64,000 bases of DNA from Prado023 sp039812125 (GCA_039812125.1 JBDHZV010000001.1:5748-69747), one strand, 5' to 3'; counted from the stretch's first letter, positions 16,515 to 25,398 are shown. Translations and numbers: made by a program. Notes: generated from the letters alone by a model not told the origin.

Positions 16515-18665
16515 ATGGCTCAGTCGAATCCCGGGGGTGGTGGTCCGGTCGCCGTGCCGGCCAGCCCCGCCGACATCCGCAACGTGGTCCTGGTCGGACC
16601 GTCCGGCGCGGGCAAGACGACGCTGCTCGAGGCCATGCTGGCCGGCACCGGCACGATCCCCCGGGCGGGACGCACGACCGAGGGCACCACGGTGTCCGAC
16701 TTCGACGAGGCCGAGGTCCGCCAGCAGCGCTCGGTGGGCCTGGCGCTGGCGCCGGTCGTGGTCGACGGGGTCAAGATCAACTTCCTGGACACCCCGGGCT
16801 ACGCCGACTTCGTCGGTGACCTGCGGGCGGGCCTGCGGGCTGCCGACGCTGCCCTGTTCGTGGTGTCGGCCGTCGACGGGATCGACGGCGGCACCCAGAT
16901 GCTCTGGGAGGAGTGCGCGGCCGTCGGGATGCCCCGGGCGGTCGTGGTCACCCGGCTGGACCACCCCCGGGCCGACTTCGACGAGCTGGTGGCCGTGTGC
17001 CAGCGCGTGTTCGGCGAGGCGGTGATGCCGCTGATGCTGCCGATGCTGGCCGACGACGGCACCCCCGCCGGCTTCATCGACCTGATCTCCGAGCGGGTCC
17101 ACGACTACTCCAGCGGCGCGCGGGTCGACCGTGACCCGGAGCCCGAGCACGTCGAGCTGATCGAGGGCACCCGATCGTCACTGATCGAGGGCATCATCGC
17201 CGAGAGCGAGGACGAGTCCCTCATGGACCGCTACCTCGAGGGCGAGCACATCGACGTCGAGACGCTGGTCACCGACCTGGAGAAGGCGGTCGCCCGCGGC
17301 TCGTTCCACCCGGTCCTGGGCACGGCGGTGGAGCTGCGCGGGCTGGGCACCGCCGAGGTGCTCGACCTGGTCCGCCGGGCCTTCCCCTCCCCGCTGGAGC
17401 ACCCGCTGCCCCCGGTCACGACCCCGGACGGCACGCCGCGCGGCCCGTTGTCGTGCGACGCCTCCGGGCCGCTGTGCGCCGAGGTCGTCAAGACCACGAC
17501 CGACCCCTACGTCGGCCGGCTGTCGCTGGTGCGGGTGTTCTCCGGGCGCCTCACGCCCGACATGGTCCTGCACGTGTCCGGCCACTTCGCCGCCGGGCGC
17601 GGCCATGAGGACCACGACGTCGACGAGCGCGTCGGCGCGCTGTCCAGCCCGCTGGGCAAGACCCAGCGCAGCATCGACGCCGGGGTCGCCGGCGACATCG
17701 TCGCGGTGGCCAAGCTCACCCGCGCCGAGACCGGCGACACGCTCTCGGACAAGGACGCGCCGCTGCTGATGGAGTCGTGGGTCATGCCCGACCCGCTGCT
17801 GCCGGTCGCGATCGTGGCCAAGTCGAAGGCCGACGAGGACAAGCTCGGGCAGGCACTGGGCCGGTTGGTCGCCGAGGACGCCACCATGCGGCTGGACCGC
17901 AACGCCGAGACCGGCCAGCTCGTGCTGTGGTGCATGGGCGAGGCGCACGTGGACGTCCTGATGGATCGCCTGCGCAACCGGTACGGCGTGGCCGTGGCAG
18001 CCGAGGAGCTGCGGGTGTCCCTGCGTGAGACGTTCGCGTCCTCGGCCAAGGGCCACGGCCGCCACGTCAAGCAGTCCGGCGGGCACGGCCAGTACGCGGT
18101 GTGCGACATCCAGGTGGACCCGCTGCCCTCCGGGTCGGGGTTCGAGTTCGTCGACCAGGTGGTCGGCGGCTCCGTTCCCCGGCAGTTCATCCCGTCGGTC
18201 GAGAAGGGCGTCCGGGCCCAGATGGAGCGCGGCGTGGTGGCGGGCTACCCGGTGGTGGACATCCGGGTGACCCTCTTCGACGGCAAGGCCCACTCCGTGG
18301 ACTCCTCGGACATGGCCTTCCAGATGGCGGGGTCGCTCGGCCTGAAGGAGGCCGCTGCCGCCGCCCAGATCTCGATGCTGGAGCCGGTCTCGTCGATCAG
18401 CGTGCTGGTCTCCGACGAGTACGTGGGCGCGGTCATGGGCGACCTGTCCGGTCGGCGCGGGCGGGTCTCGGGCAGCGAGCCGGCCGGCACCGGCCGCACC
18501 GTCATCCGGGCCGACGTCCCCGAGCTGGAACTGACCCGGTACGCCGTCGAGCTGCGCTCGCTCTCGCACGGGACGGGCACCTTCACGAGGACCTACATCG
18601 GTCACGAGCCCATGCCGGCCCAGATCGCGCGCAAGGTCATCGAGGCCGCCACCGCGAAGGGCTGA
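16515..18665 (+). CDS. Elongation factor G-like GTPase (EF-G2)
   Basis: Translational GTPase of the actinobacterial EF-G2 type, a paralogue of EF-G whose exact role is unsettled. The 716-residue product has the P-loop GPSGAGKTT (28-36), switch II DTPGYADF, and the C-terminal EF-G domains (GHGQYAVCDIQVDP, PSVEKGVRAQMERG, DLSGRRGRV). A Gly/Pro-rich N-terminus of about 20 residues precedes the G domain. The NKxD motif expected of EF-G reads TRLDH, a change in the guanine-recognition loop that is common in this paralogue group. ATG 16515 has AAAGGG upstream. Confidence 0.9.
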   Translation: MAQSNPGGGGPVAVPASPADIRNVVLVGPSGAGKTTLLEAMLAGTGTIPRAGRTTEGTTVSDFDEAEVRQQRSVGLALAPVVVDGVKINFLDTPGYADFVGDLRAGLRAADAALFVVSAVDGIDGGTQMLWEECAAVGMPRAVVVTRLDHPRADFDELVAVCQRVFGEAVMPLMLPMLADDGTPAGFIDLISERVHDYSSGARVDRDPEPEHVELIEGTRSSLIEGIIAESEDESLMDRYLEGEHIDVETLVTDLEKAVARGSFHPVLGTAVELRGLGTAEVLDLVRRAFPSPLEHPLPPVTTPDGTPRGPLSCDASGPLCAEVVKTTTDPYVGRLSLVRVFSGRLTPDMVLHVSGHFAAGRGHEDHDVDERVGALSSPLGKTQRSIDAGVAGDIVAVAKLTRAETGDTLSDKDAPLLMESWVMPDPLLPVAIVAKSKADEDKLGQALGRLVAEDATMRLDRNAETGQLVLWCMGEAHVDVLMDRLRNRYGVAVAAEELRVSLRETFASSAKGHGRHVKQSGGHGQYAVCDIQVDPLPSGSGFEFVDQVVGGSVPRQFIPSVEKGVRAQMERGVVAGYPVVDIRVTLFDGKAHSVDSSDMAFQMAGSLGLKEAAAAAQISMLEPVSSISVLVSDEYVGAVMGDLSGRRGRVSGSEPAGTGRTVIRADVPELELTRYAVELRSLSHGTGTFTRTYIGHEPMPAQIARKVIEAATAKG

Positions 18666-18678
18666 CCCGCACCGCAGC

Positions 18679-18717
18679 AGCGACGGCGGGGCCCCGAGGA
18701 GGGGTCCCGCCGTCGCT
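18679..18717. terminator. Bidirectional hairpin terminator
   Basis: Arms 18679-18694 and 18702-18717 pair over 16 bases with one mismatch and a 7-base loop, ending GTT. It lies 13 bases after the EF-G2 stop and 48 bases beyond the stop of the convergent thioesterase gene. Confidence 0.85.
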
Positions 18718-18764
18718 GTTCCCAGGCGCTGCGCGGCCATGGCCACCGCGGGCGCGGCGATGCC

Positions 18765-19217
18765 TCAGGGCCGGCGGTTCGGCCGCAGCGTCCACAGGAA
18801 GCTGGCCTCCCCGGTCATGGTCCAGTCCTCCATGGCCAGGGTGACCTCGATGCGGAACTCGGGTCGCTCGCCGTCCCCCAGCCGCGCCAGGATCTCCTCG
18901 GGCGAGTCGTGGAGCAGCGCCTCGGCGTAGAGCGGGCCCATCGCGACCCGTCGGTACCGGATGGTCGCCTCGACAGCCAGGGGCGTGGCTCGGTCCAGGT
19001 GGGGGCCGAAGTTGCCCAGCACGATCGCACCGGTCGCCGACTCCGCCAGGGTGAACATCGCCCCCGCATGAGGTCCGCCGATGTGGTTGCGGTAGGCGGG
19101 ATGGTCGGGCAATCGCAGCAGCGCGCGCTGCGGTGCCAGGTCGAGGAACTCCAGCTGCAGGGTCCCGACCATCGGGACCAGGATCGGCATCTGGGCCACC
19201 ACGGTGGACAGGTCCAT
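18765..19217 (-). CDS. DUF4442-type hotdog-fold thioesterase
   Basis: Probable acyl-CoA thioesterase of the hotdog superfamily. The 150-residue product has the PaaI/DUF4442-like core HIGGPHAGAMFTLAESATGA, where a conserved acidic residue lies in the central helix, and a strand-rich C-terminus. The substrate is unknown. The frame is open upstream, but ATG 19217 is preferred because it follows TAGCGT by eight bases and gives the usual domain length. It converges on the EF-G2 gene and is divergent from the HAD gene. Confidence 0.75.
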   Translation of the reverse strand: MDLSTVVAQMPILVPMVGTLQLEFLDLAPQRALLRLPDHPAYRNHIGGPHAGAMFTLAESATGAIVLGNFGPHLDRATPLAVEATIRYRRVAMGPLYAEALLHDSPEEILARLGDGERPEFRIEVTLAMEDWTMTGEASFLWTLRPNRRP

Positions 19218-19225
19218 GTCCTCGC

Positions 19226-19231
19226 ACGCTA
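19226..19231 (-). promoter_or_regulatory. -10 element of the thioesterase gene
   Basis: TAGCGT on the minus strand, eight bases before the ATG at 19217; transcription would start within one or two bases of the codon. Confidence 0.5.
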
Positions 19232-19299
19232 CTGATCGCGGCCCCGGGAGTCCGCACGAGCAGCGTCGTCGGCGGCGCGCGGCTGCCCCCGGCAAGCCC

Positions 19300-19305
19300 T
19301 ACGGT
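19300..19305 (+). promoter_or_regulatory. -10 element, leaderless HAD gene
   Basis: TACGGT, six bases before the ATG at 19312. No Shine-Dalgarno sequence is possible in that space. Confidence 0.6.
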
Positions 19306-19311
19306 CAGGGC

Positions 19312-19857
19312 ATGACCCTCCCGACCGCGGTCGTGCTGGACCTCGACGGGGTCCTCGCCGACGTCCGCCATCGCCTTCACCATGTCTCGGGCCGGCCCCG
19401 CGACTGGGACGCGTTCTTCGCCGCGGCCCCCCGGGACGCCGCCCTTCCGCAGGGAGTCGCCCGCGCCGTGCGGGCCGCCGCCGAGGGCCACCGGGTGCTC
19501 TACCTGACCGGCCGACCGGAGCGCTGCCGGGCGGACACCGCGCAGTGGCTGGATGGCCACGGGCTTCCCGCCGGCGAGCTGCACATGCGCTCCGACACCG
19601 ACCGGCGCCCGGCGCGCCTGGTCAAGGTCGGGGTGCTGCGCAGGCTGTCCCAGCGCCTGGACATCCGTGCCGTGGTGGATGACGACGCGGCGGTGGTCGA
19701 CGCGGTCCGCGCGCTCGGACTGCCCGTCGAGCACGCGACCTGGATGGCCGAGCAGATCTCACCCTCAACCTCAGGTTCAGGGTTGGCTGGCCCCGAGCCC
19801 GCTGGGTCGAGCCAGGACGTGCTGTTCGCGGTGCAGGAGCGGGAGGGTCGGACCTGA
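19312..19857 (+). CDS. HAD-superfamily phosphatase, polynucleotide-kinase-like
   Basis: The 181-residue product has HAD motif I LDLDGVLADV (DxDG, around 9-12), motif II in LYLTGRPERCR, a basic residue near VKVGVLRRL, and motif IV as VDDDAAVVDAV. The small insert between motifs I and II and the ending resemble the 3'-phosphatase domain of T4 Pnkp and related nucleic-acid phosphatases more than sugar phosphatases. That is an inference from layout. The substrate is unknown. The ATG is leaderless. It converges on gcvP with a 33-base gap. Confidence 0.78.
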   Translation: MTLPTAVVLDLDGVLADVRHRLHHVSGRPRDWDAFFAAAPRDAALPQGVARAVRAAAEGHRVLYLTGRPERCRADTAQWLDGHGLPAGELHMRSDTDRRPARLVKVGVLRRLSQRLDIRAVVDDDAAVVDAVRALGLPVEHATWMAEQISPSTSGSGLAGPEPAGSSQDVLFAVQEREGRT

Positions 19858-19890
19858 CACCGGAGCCCGGACCGCCGGGGCGCGACCGGT

Positions 19891-22785
19891 TCAGGACCAG
19901 GCGAACGCCTCGGGCGGTGGGCAGGCGCAGACCAACGACCGGTCCCCGCGTGCGGCATCGATGCGCCCGACCGGGGGCCAGTACTTGTCGGCGCGCAGCT
20001 GCGCGACGGGGAACACGGCCTCCTGGCGGCTGTAGGGCCGGTCCCACGGCCCGGTCAGGTCCGATGCCGTGTGGGGCGCCCGGCGCAGGACGCTGTCGCG
20101 CACGTCGACCTGCCCGTCGGCCACCTGCTGGATCTCCGCGCGGATCCCGATCATCGCGTCGCAGAACCGGTCGAGCTCGGCCAGCGACTCGCTCTCGGTC
20201 GGTTCGACCATGAGTGTGCCGGCCACCGGGAAGCTCATCGTCGGGGCGTGGAACCCGTAGTCGATCAGTCGCTTGGCGACGTCGTCGACCGTGACCCCGG
20301 TCCGCCGGGTCAGCTCGCGCAGGTCCAGGATGCACTCGTGGGCCACCAGGCCGGCCGGTCCGGTGTAGAGCACCGGGTAGTGGGGGCGCAGCCGGGTCGC
20401 CACGTGGTTGGCGGCCAGCACCGCGACCTGGGTGGCCCGGGTCAGCCCGTGGCCCCCCATCATCCGGATGTAGGCCCACGGGATCGGGATGATCCCCGCA
20501 CTGCCCCACGGCGCCCCGCTGACCGGCCCGACCCCGCCATCCCCGCCCACGCCCTCGACCAGGGGGTGGGACGGCAGGAACGGCGCCAGGTGCGACCGCA
20601 CCGCGACCGGGCCCACACCGGGCCCCCCGCCGCCATGCGGGATGCAGAACGTCTTGTGGAGGTTGAGGTGCGAGACGTCGGCGCCGAACCGACCCGGCTT
20701 GGCCAGGCCCACCAGGGCATTGAGGTTCGCACCGTCCAGGTACACCTGTCCCCCGGCGTCGTGCACCATCGCGCACAGCTGCGCGACCTGTGACTCGTAG
20801 ACGCCATGGGTCGACGGATAGGTGATCATCAGTGCCGCCACCCGGCCCTCGTGCGCCGCAAGCGCCTGGGCCAGGGAGTCCGCGCTGACGTTGCCGGCGT
20901 CGTCACAGGCGACCACGACCACCCGCAGGCCCGCCATCGCGGCCGACGCGGCATTCGTGCCGTGGGCCGACGACGGGATCAGGCAGACGTCGCGCGCTGC
21001 ATCGCCGCGGGACCTGTGCCAGGCCCGGATCGCCAGCAGCCCGGCGAACTCCCCCTGGGAGCCGGCGTTCGGCTGCAGGCTGACAGCGTCGTAGCCGGTC
21101 AGCTCCACCAGGTGGGACTGCACGTCGGCGAGCAGCCGGCGGTAGCCGCGGGTCTGGTCCGGCGGGGCGAAGGGGTGGATGCCGGCGAACCCCGGCCACG
21201 TGATCGGTTCCATCTCGGTGGTGGCGTTGAGCTTCATGGTGCACGAGCCCAGCGGGATCATCGAACGGTCCAGGGCGATGTCGTACCCGGCCAGGCGCCG
21301 GACGTAGCGCAGCATCTGGGTCTCGCTGTGGTGGGCGCTGAACACTGGGTGCTGCAGGCACGCGGTGGTCCGCCGGGCGCCCGGGGCCAGCAGCCCCATG
21401 CCGGGCTCCGCCTCGGGCACGCTCGGCGCCGGGCCGGCTGCGGCACCCACGTCCGCGAACGCCGACCAGACCGCCTCGAGGTGACCGTCCTCGGTGACCT
21501 CGTCGCACGTGATGCCGACGTGGTCCTCGTCGACGAGGCGCAGGTTCACGCCCCGGTCGGCCGCCGCCGTCACCACCCGCACGGCTCGGCCCGGCACGAT
21601 GGCCGTCACGGTGTCGAACACCTGCTCGTGGACCACGTCGACGCCGCCGCGACGCAGGCCGGCGGCCAGGAGCGCGGCGTAGCGGTGCACCCGCAGGGCG
21701 ATCTCCCGCAGCCCGTCCGGCCCGTGGTAGGCGGCATAGAGCCCCGCCACGACGGCCAGCAGGACCTGGGCGGTGCAGATGTTGCTGGTGGCGCGCTCGC
21801 GGCGGATGTGCTGCTCCCGGGTCTGCAGCGCCAGCCGCAGCGCGGGTCGGCCGGAGGAGTCGACCGACACCCCGACGAGCCGGCCCGGCAACTGCCGCTC
21901 GAGGCCGGGGCGCACGCTCATGAACCCCGCGTGCGGGCCGCCGAACCCCATCGGGACACCGAACCGCTGCGCGGAGCCGACCACGACGTCGGCTCCCCAC
22001 TCCCCCGGCGGCACCAGCAGGCACAGCGACAGCAGGTCCGCGACCACGGCCAGCCCCGCCCCGGCGGCGTGGACCTGGTCGGCCAGTTCGGCCAGGCGCG
22101 CCGGGTCGCGCACCAGCCCGGTCGAGGTCGGCTGTGACACCAGCACCCCGAAGACGCCCTGCAGCGCCAGCGGCTCCCCCGTCAGGTCGAGCACCGCCAG
22201 GTCGATGCCCAGCGGCTCGGCGCGGGTCGCCAGGACGGCGAGGGTCTGCGGATGGGTGTCCGCGTCGACGACGAACGTCATGGCACCGCTGCGGTCGACC
22301 CGGTGCAGCAGCGACATGGCCTCGGCTGCTGCGGTCGGCTCGTCGAGCAGGGAGGCGTTGGCGATCGGCAGCCCGGTGAGCTCCTCGACCATGGTCTGGA
22401 AGTTCAGCAGCGCCTCGAGCCGGCCCTGGGCGATCTCGGGCTGGTACGGGGTGTAGGCGGTGTACCAGCCGGGTGCCTCCAGGACGTTGCGCCGGATCAC
22501 TGCCGGGGTGATCGTGTCGTGATAGCCCAGGCCGATCATGCTGACCAGGCGTCGGTTGGCTGCGGCGAGGTCACGCAACCGGGCCGAGGCCTGCTCCTCG
22601 GTGAGCGCCGGGGGCAGTTGCAGCCCGTCGGACCACTGGATCGTCGCCGGGACGGCAGCCCGCGCCAACGAGTCGAGATCCGGCTGACCGATCGCAGCCA
22701 GCATCGCGGCGATGTCCTCGGCGTCCGGGCCGATGTGTCGCCGCGCGAAGTCGGCCGGCGCGCGCCATCCGTGCTCAGTCGTCAC
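19891..22785 (-). CDS. gcvP: Glycine dehydrogenase (decarboxylating), P-protein
   Basis: Pyridoxal-phosphate enzyme of the glycine cleavage system. It decarboxylates glycine and passes the aminomethyl group to the lipoyl arm of GcvH, encoded nearby at 25486-25878. The 964-residue product is the fused, homodimeric type. The PLP lysine is K711 in SHLNLHKTFCIPHGGGGPG, and the N-terminal half shows IGLGYHDTITPAVIRRN. GTG 22785 follows TAGTGT by six bases, so the message is probably leaderless. GcvT and the dihydrolipoyl dehydrogenase are not in the window. Confidence 0.97.
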   Translation of the reverse strand: MTTEHGWRAPADFARRHIGPDAEDIAAMLAAIGQPDLDSLARAAVPATIQWSDGLQLPPALTEEQASARLRDLAAANRRLVSMIGLGYHDTITPAVIRRNVLEAPGWYTAYTPYQPEIAQGRLEALLNFQTMVEELTGLPIANASLLDEPTAAAEAMSLLHRVDRSGAMTFVVDADTHPQTLAVLATRAEPLGIDLAVLDLTGEPLALQGVFGVLVSQPTSTGLVRDPARLAELADQVHAAGAGLAVVADLLSLCLLVPPGEWGADVVVGSAQRFGVPMGFGGPHAGFMSVRPGLERQLPGRLVGVSVDSSGRPALRLALQTREQHIRRERATSNICTAQVLLAVVAGLYAAYHGPDGLREIALRVHRYAALLAAGLRRGGVDVVHEQVFDTVTAIVPGRAVRVVTAAADRGVNLRLVDEDHVGITCDEVTEDGHLEAVWSAFADVGAAAGPAPSVPEAEPGMGLLAPGARRTTACLQHPVFSAHHSETQMLRYVRRLAGYDIALDRSMIPLGSCTMKLNATTEMEPITWPGFAGIHPFAPPDQTRGYRRLLADVQSHLVELTGYDAVSLQPNAGSQGEFAGLLAIRAWHRSRGDAARDVCLIPSSAHGTNAASAAMAGLRVVVVACDDAGNVSADSLAQALAAHEGRVAALMITYPSTHGVYESQVAQLCAMVHDAGGQVYLDGANLNALVGLAKPGRFGADVSHLNLHKTFCIPHGGGGPGVGPVAVRSHLAPFLPSHPLVEGVGGDGGVGPVSGAPWGSAGIIPIPWAYIRMMGGHGLTRATQVAVLAANHVATRLRPHYPVLYTGPAGLVAHECILDLRELTRRTGVTVDDVAKRLIDYGFHAPTMSFPVAGTLMVEPTESESLAELDRFCDAMIGIRAEIQQVADGQVDVRDSVLRRAPHTASDLTGPWDRPYSRQEAVFPVAQLRADKYWPPVGRIDAARGDRSLVCACPPPEAFAWS

Positions 22786-22791
22786 GCGGAC

Positions 22792-22797
22792 ACACTA
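22792..22797 (-). promoter_or_regulatory. -10 element, leaderless gcvP
   Basis: TAGTGT on the minus strand, six bases before the GTG at 22785. Confidence 0.6.
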
Positions 22798-22800
22798 CCC

Positions 22801-22820
22801 GCGCGACCGGGCGCGACCGG
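22801..22820. repeat. Perfect 10-bp tandem repeat
   Basis: gcgcgaccgg occurs twice in direct succession (22801-22810, 22811-22820), between the gcvP -10 element and the end of the upstream MerR gene. It covers the -35 region of gcvP, so it could be a regulator site. A chance duplication is equally possible. Confidence 0.5.
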
Positions 22821-22825
22821 GTGGC

Positions 22826-23386
22826 TCAGCCGGTCTGGCGCCGGCGGCGCCGCGCCGCCAGTTCGTCGTCGGCTCCCGCCGGGGTGCCGGTCGAGCGCTC
22901 CGCGGGCAGGGCGGACAGCGTCCCCTCCACCTCGCGCCACACCTTGCCCACGGCGATCCCGAAGACTCCCTGGCCACCCCGGACGAGGTCGATGACCTCG
23001 TCCTCACTGGTGCACTCGTACACGCTGGCGCCGTCGCTCATCAGGGTCAGCGTGGCCAGGTCCTCCACCCCGCGGGCACGCAGGTGCCCGACGGCGGTGC
23101 GGATGTTCTGCAGGGACACACCGGTGTCGAGCAGGCGCTTGACGACCTTGAGCACGAGGATGTCGCGGAAGCTGTACAGCCTCTGGGTGCCCGAACCGGT
23201 CGCCGGGCGGATCGACGGCTCCACCAGGCCGGTGCGGGCCCAGTAGTCCAACTGGCGGTAGGTGATGTCGGCCGCCGAGCAGGCCACCGGCCCGCGGAAG
23301 CCCACGTCCTCCGGCACCGCCGTCTCCGGGATGTCGAACAGCGAGCCCTGCACGCCGGACGTCGGTCCTGTGCCCTGTTGTGCCAT
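22826..23386 (-). CDS. MerR-family regulator (Rv1830-like)
   Basis: Transcription regulator with an N-terminal winged-helix MerR domain (about 38-105: ITYRQLDYWARTGLVEPS, then YSFRDILVLKVVKRLLDTG) and a short C-terminal domain of unknown ligand. The 186-residue length, and its place between the DUF151 gene and gcvP, match the mycobacterial Rv1830 position. There is no Cys cluster like those of metal-sensing MerR proteins. ATG 23386 has GGAGG about ten bases upstream. The targets are not known from the sequence; the adjacent gcvP is one candidate. Confidence 0.85.
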   Translation of the reverse strand: MAQQGTGPTSGVQGSLFDIPETAVPEDVGFRGPVACSAADITYRQLDYWARTGLVEPSIRPATGSGTQRLYSFRDILVLKVVKRLLDTGVSLQNIRTAVGHLRARGVEDLATLTLMSDGASVYECTSEDEVIDLVRGGQGVFGIAVGKVWREVEGTLSALPAERSTGTPAGADDELAARRRRRQTG

Positions 23387-23560
23387 CTGGCTGCTGCCTC
23401 CGGTCTGGGTCGGCCCGAACGGGGATCCTGGTGCGGATCCCGCCGGCGTAGTTACACCGTCGGTATTCCCACCTGAAAGTAGGACCCGGCACGGGCCGCG
23501 TCAACGCAGCGGGCCCCGACACGCCGGGGCAAACTCTCACCTTCTACATGAGGGTCAGAG

Positions 23561-24052
23561 TCACTGCTGGAAGTCCTGCGGGGTGACGTTGTCGAGGAAC
23601 TCCCGGAACCGCTCGACCTGCTCGACCTCGTCCTCGACCCCCGCGTCGGGCTCCACCTCCACGCCGGCCTCGGCGAGCACCTCCGTGGCCACCAGGATCG
23701 GCACGCCGGCCCGCAGCGCCAGGGCGATGGCGTCCGAGGGACGGGCGTCGACCACCGTGCCGTCGAGCACGAGCTGGCCGTAGAAGACCCCCTCCTCGAG
23801 CCGGGTCACCCGCACCTGCCGCAGCGGTCGGCCCACCTGCGCCAGCGTCGCCACGAACAGGTCGTGGGTCAACGGCCGCGGCGGGGTCACCCCCTGCAGC
23901 GCCATGGCGATGGCGGCCGCCTCGCCGGGACCGATCCAGATGGGAAGGTGGAGGTTGGCCGAGCCGCCTCGGACGAGCACGATCGGGGAGTTGGTCGGCA
24001 TCTCGACCCGCACGCCGACGACCTCGACCTCCACGAATCTCTGCTCTGCCAC
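23561..24052 (-). CDS. Bifunctional nuclease family protein (DUF151)
   Basis: Small cytoplasmic protein of the DUF151/bifunctional nuclease family (Rv1829-like). The 163-residue product begins VAEQRFVEVEVVGVRVE and has the family blocks LPIWIGPGEAAAIAMAL and VVDARPSDAIALALRAGVPI. Nuclease activity has been reported for some members; here it is inferred only. The frame runs on upstream, but GTG 24052 begins the homology and follows TAGTGT by seven bases. An acidic tail (about 130-155) ends the protein. Confidence 0.88.
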   Translation of the reverse strand: MAEQRFVEVEVVGVRVEMPTNSPIVLVRGGSANLHLPIWIGPGEAAAIAMALQGVTPPRPLTHDLFVATLAQVGRPLRQVRVTRLEEGVFYGQLVLDGTVVDARPSDAIALALRAGVPILVATEVLAEAGVEVEPDAGVEDEVEQVERFREFLDNVTPQDFQQ

Positions 24053-24059
24053 GGCAGCC

Positions 24060-24065
24060 ACACTA
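24060..24065 (-). promoter_or_regulatory. -10 element, leaderless DUF151 gene
   Basis: TAGTGT on the minus strand, seven bases before the GTG at 24052. The same hexamer precedes gcvP. Confidence 0.6.
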
Positions 24066-24095
24066 GACCCGTGGGGGCCCAGCCACCATCGGGAT

Positions 24096-24836
24096 TCAGC
24101 GACCCAGGGTCCTGGGCAGGCCCGCCTTGACCAGCGTCGTGTGCAGCTGCATGGCCAGCGCCGCGATGGTGCGCGCAGCTTCCTCGGCGCGGGCCACGGA
24201 GTCCGGGTGCCGCCCGCGGGACATCGGCAGGACGACCTGCTCGACCAGTGCCAGCTCCCGCTCCGCCGCGAGCTTGAAGGGGCGCAGGTGCCGCGGCCCG
24301 TAGCCGAACTCGGCCATCTCGGCCGCCAGGCGCGCCACCTGCAGCGCCGTGGAGTCGTAGTACGCGGTGCCGGGCGCGTGGTCGATGAGACCGTAGCCCT
24401 CCAGCTCGCGCAGCGCCTCGTTGGTGACCCCCGACGACTCCAGCAGCTCCTTGCGGGAGAGCCGGAGCTCCGCACCGTCCGGCACGAGGTCCTCGACGCT
24501 GACCTGGTCGGTGGCAGCGACCAGCGCCCGCGGCGCCGCCTCCGCCGCAGACAGCGGCGCCGGCTGCAGGCCGCGGTCGATCTGGTCGAGGTGCTCGCGG
24601 ATGACCTTCAGCGGCAGGTAGTTGTCCCGCTGCATCCGCAGCACGTACCGGAGCCGCTCGGCGTCGGCCCGGGTGAACTTGCGGTACCCGGAGGGCGTGC
24701 GCGACGGCTCCACCAGGCCCTCGGCCTCCAGGTACCGGATCTTGGAGATGCTCACGTCCGGGAAGTCGGCCTTGAGCATCTGCAGCACCTCACCGATGCT
24801 CAGCAGGCCGTCCCCGGCGGCCGCCGCCGTGCTCAT
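24096..24836 (-). CDS. ftsR: MerR-family regulator, FtsR-like
   Basis: The 246-residue product has an N-terminal MerR winged helix (about 11-80: SIGEVLQMLKADFPDVSIS, IRYLEAEGLVEPSRT, GYRKFT) and a helical C-terminal domain (about 125-235). By length, sequence feel and position (FHA protein upstream, DUF151 downstream) it corresponds to mycobacterial Rv1828 and corynebacterial FtsR, which activates ftsZ expression. The symbol is given on that synteny. Its ATG overlaps the FHA gene stop as ATGA. Confidence 0.85.
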   Translation of the reverse strand: MSTAAAAGDGLLSIGEVLQMLKADFPDVSISKIRYLEAEGLVEPSRTPSGYRKFTRADAERLRYVLRMQRDNYLPLKVIREHLDQIDRGLQPAPLSAAEAAPRALVAATDQVSVEDLVPDGAELRLSRKELLESSGVTNEALRELEGYGLIDHAPGTAYYDSTALQVARLAAEMAEFGYGPRHLRPFKLAAERELALVEQVVLPMSRGRHPDSVARAEEAARTIAALAMQLHTTLVKAGLPRTLGR

Positions 24837-25327
24837 CCCTGGCCACCTCCCACGAGGAACACGAACCGGTACTTGCCCACCTGGACCTCGTCACCACCGG
24901 CCAGGGTCACGACGTCGATGCGCTGGCGATTGACATAGGTGCCGTTCAGGCTGCCGACGTCGCGCAGGACCCACCCGTCGGCCGTGCGCTCGAACTGCGC
25001 GTGCCGGCGCGACACCGTCACGTCGTCGAGCATCAGCATGGCGTCGTCGGAGCGCCCCACCGTCACGACATCGGCGTCCAACGTGAAGGAGGTGCCCTCA
25101 CTGGGCCCCCGGCGCACGATCAGCATGGCGGTGCCGGCGGCCACCCCGCGCACGCTGCCGGTGTCCACGACACCCAGGGGTCCGGTGGTGGAGACGGGGA
25201 CCTCGAGGGACCCGGTCGCGTCGACCGGGCGGTCGTCGCCCAGGTCCGTCAGGGGCGCGCCACAGTTGCTGCAGAACCTGGCGAGGTCCGCGACCTCCTG
25301 GCCGCATCTGGTGCACCGACGAGGCAC
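24833..25327 (-). CDS. Zinc-ribbon plus FHA domain protein (GarA/OdhI-like)
   Basis: The 164-residue product has a C4 zinc ribbon (C5, C8, C19, C22) and a C-terminal forkhead-associated domain (about 70-150: VGRSDDAMLMLDD, SRRHAQF, DVGSLNGTYVN). FHA domains bind phosphothreonine. GarA/OdhI proteins in this gene position control 2-oxoglutarate metabolism when phosphorylated. The ETTV/ETTS-type phosphosite of GarA is not visible here, and the N-terminus is a zinc ribbon instead, so that role is uncertain. GTG 25327 is preferred because GGAG lies five bases before it; GTG 25366 would add 13 residues. Confidence 0.85.
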   Translation of the reverse strand: MPRRCTRCGQEVADLARFCSNCGAPLTDLGDDRPVDATGSLEVPVSTTGPLGVVDTGSVRGVAAGTAMLIVRRGPSEGTSFTLDADVVTVGRSDDAMLMLDDVTVSRRHAQFERTADGWVLRDVGSLNGTYVNRQRIDVVTLAGGDEVQVGKYRFVFLVGGGQG

Positions 25328-25392
25328 GGCAACTCCGTCCGATCGAGCCGAGGGGTGTCCCTTCACCTGAGGTCGAGGTTCACCTGGGGATC

Positions 25393-25398
25393 AACCTA
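25393..25398 (-). promoter_or_regulatory. Putative -10 element of the FHA-ftsR unit
   Basis: TAGGTT on the minus strand, in the 158-base gap between gcvH and the FHA gene. Confidence 0.4.

Noticed and set aside
15753..17150. PgsA with a 245-residue N-terminal extension
   Set aside because: The extension is antisense to the EF-G2 gene. ATG 16415 begins the membrane-protein homology.
23533..23561. Imperfect dyad CTCTCACC...GGGTCAGAG after the DUF151 gene
   Set aside because: It has one internal mismatch and a short stem, and overlaps the stop codon. It is too weak to call as operator or terminator.
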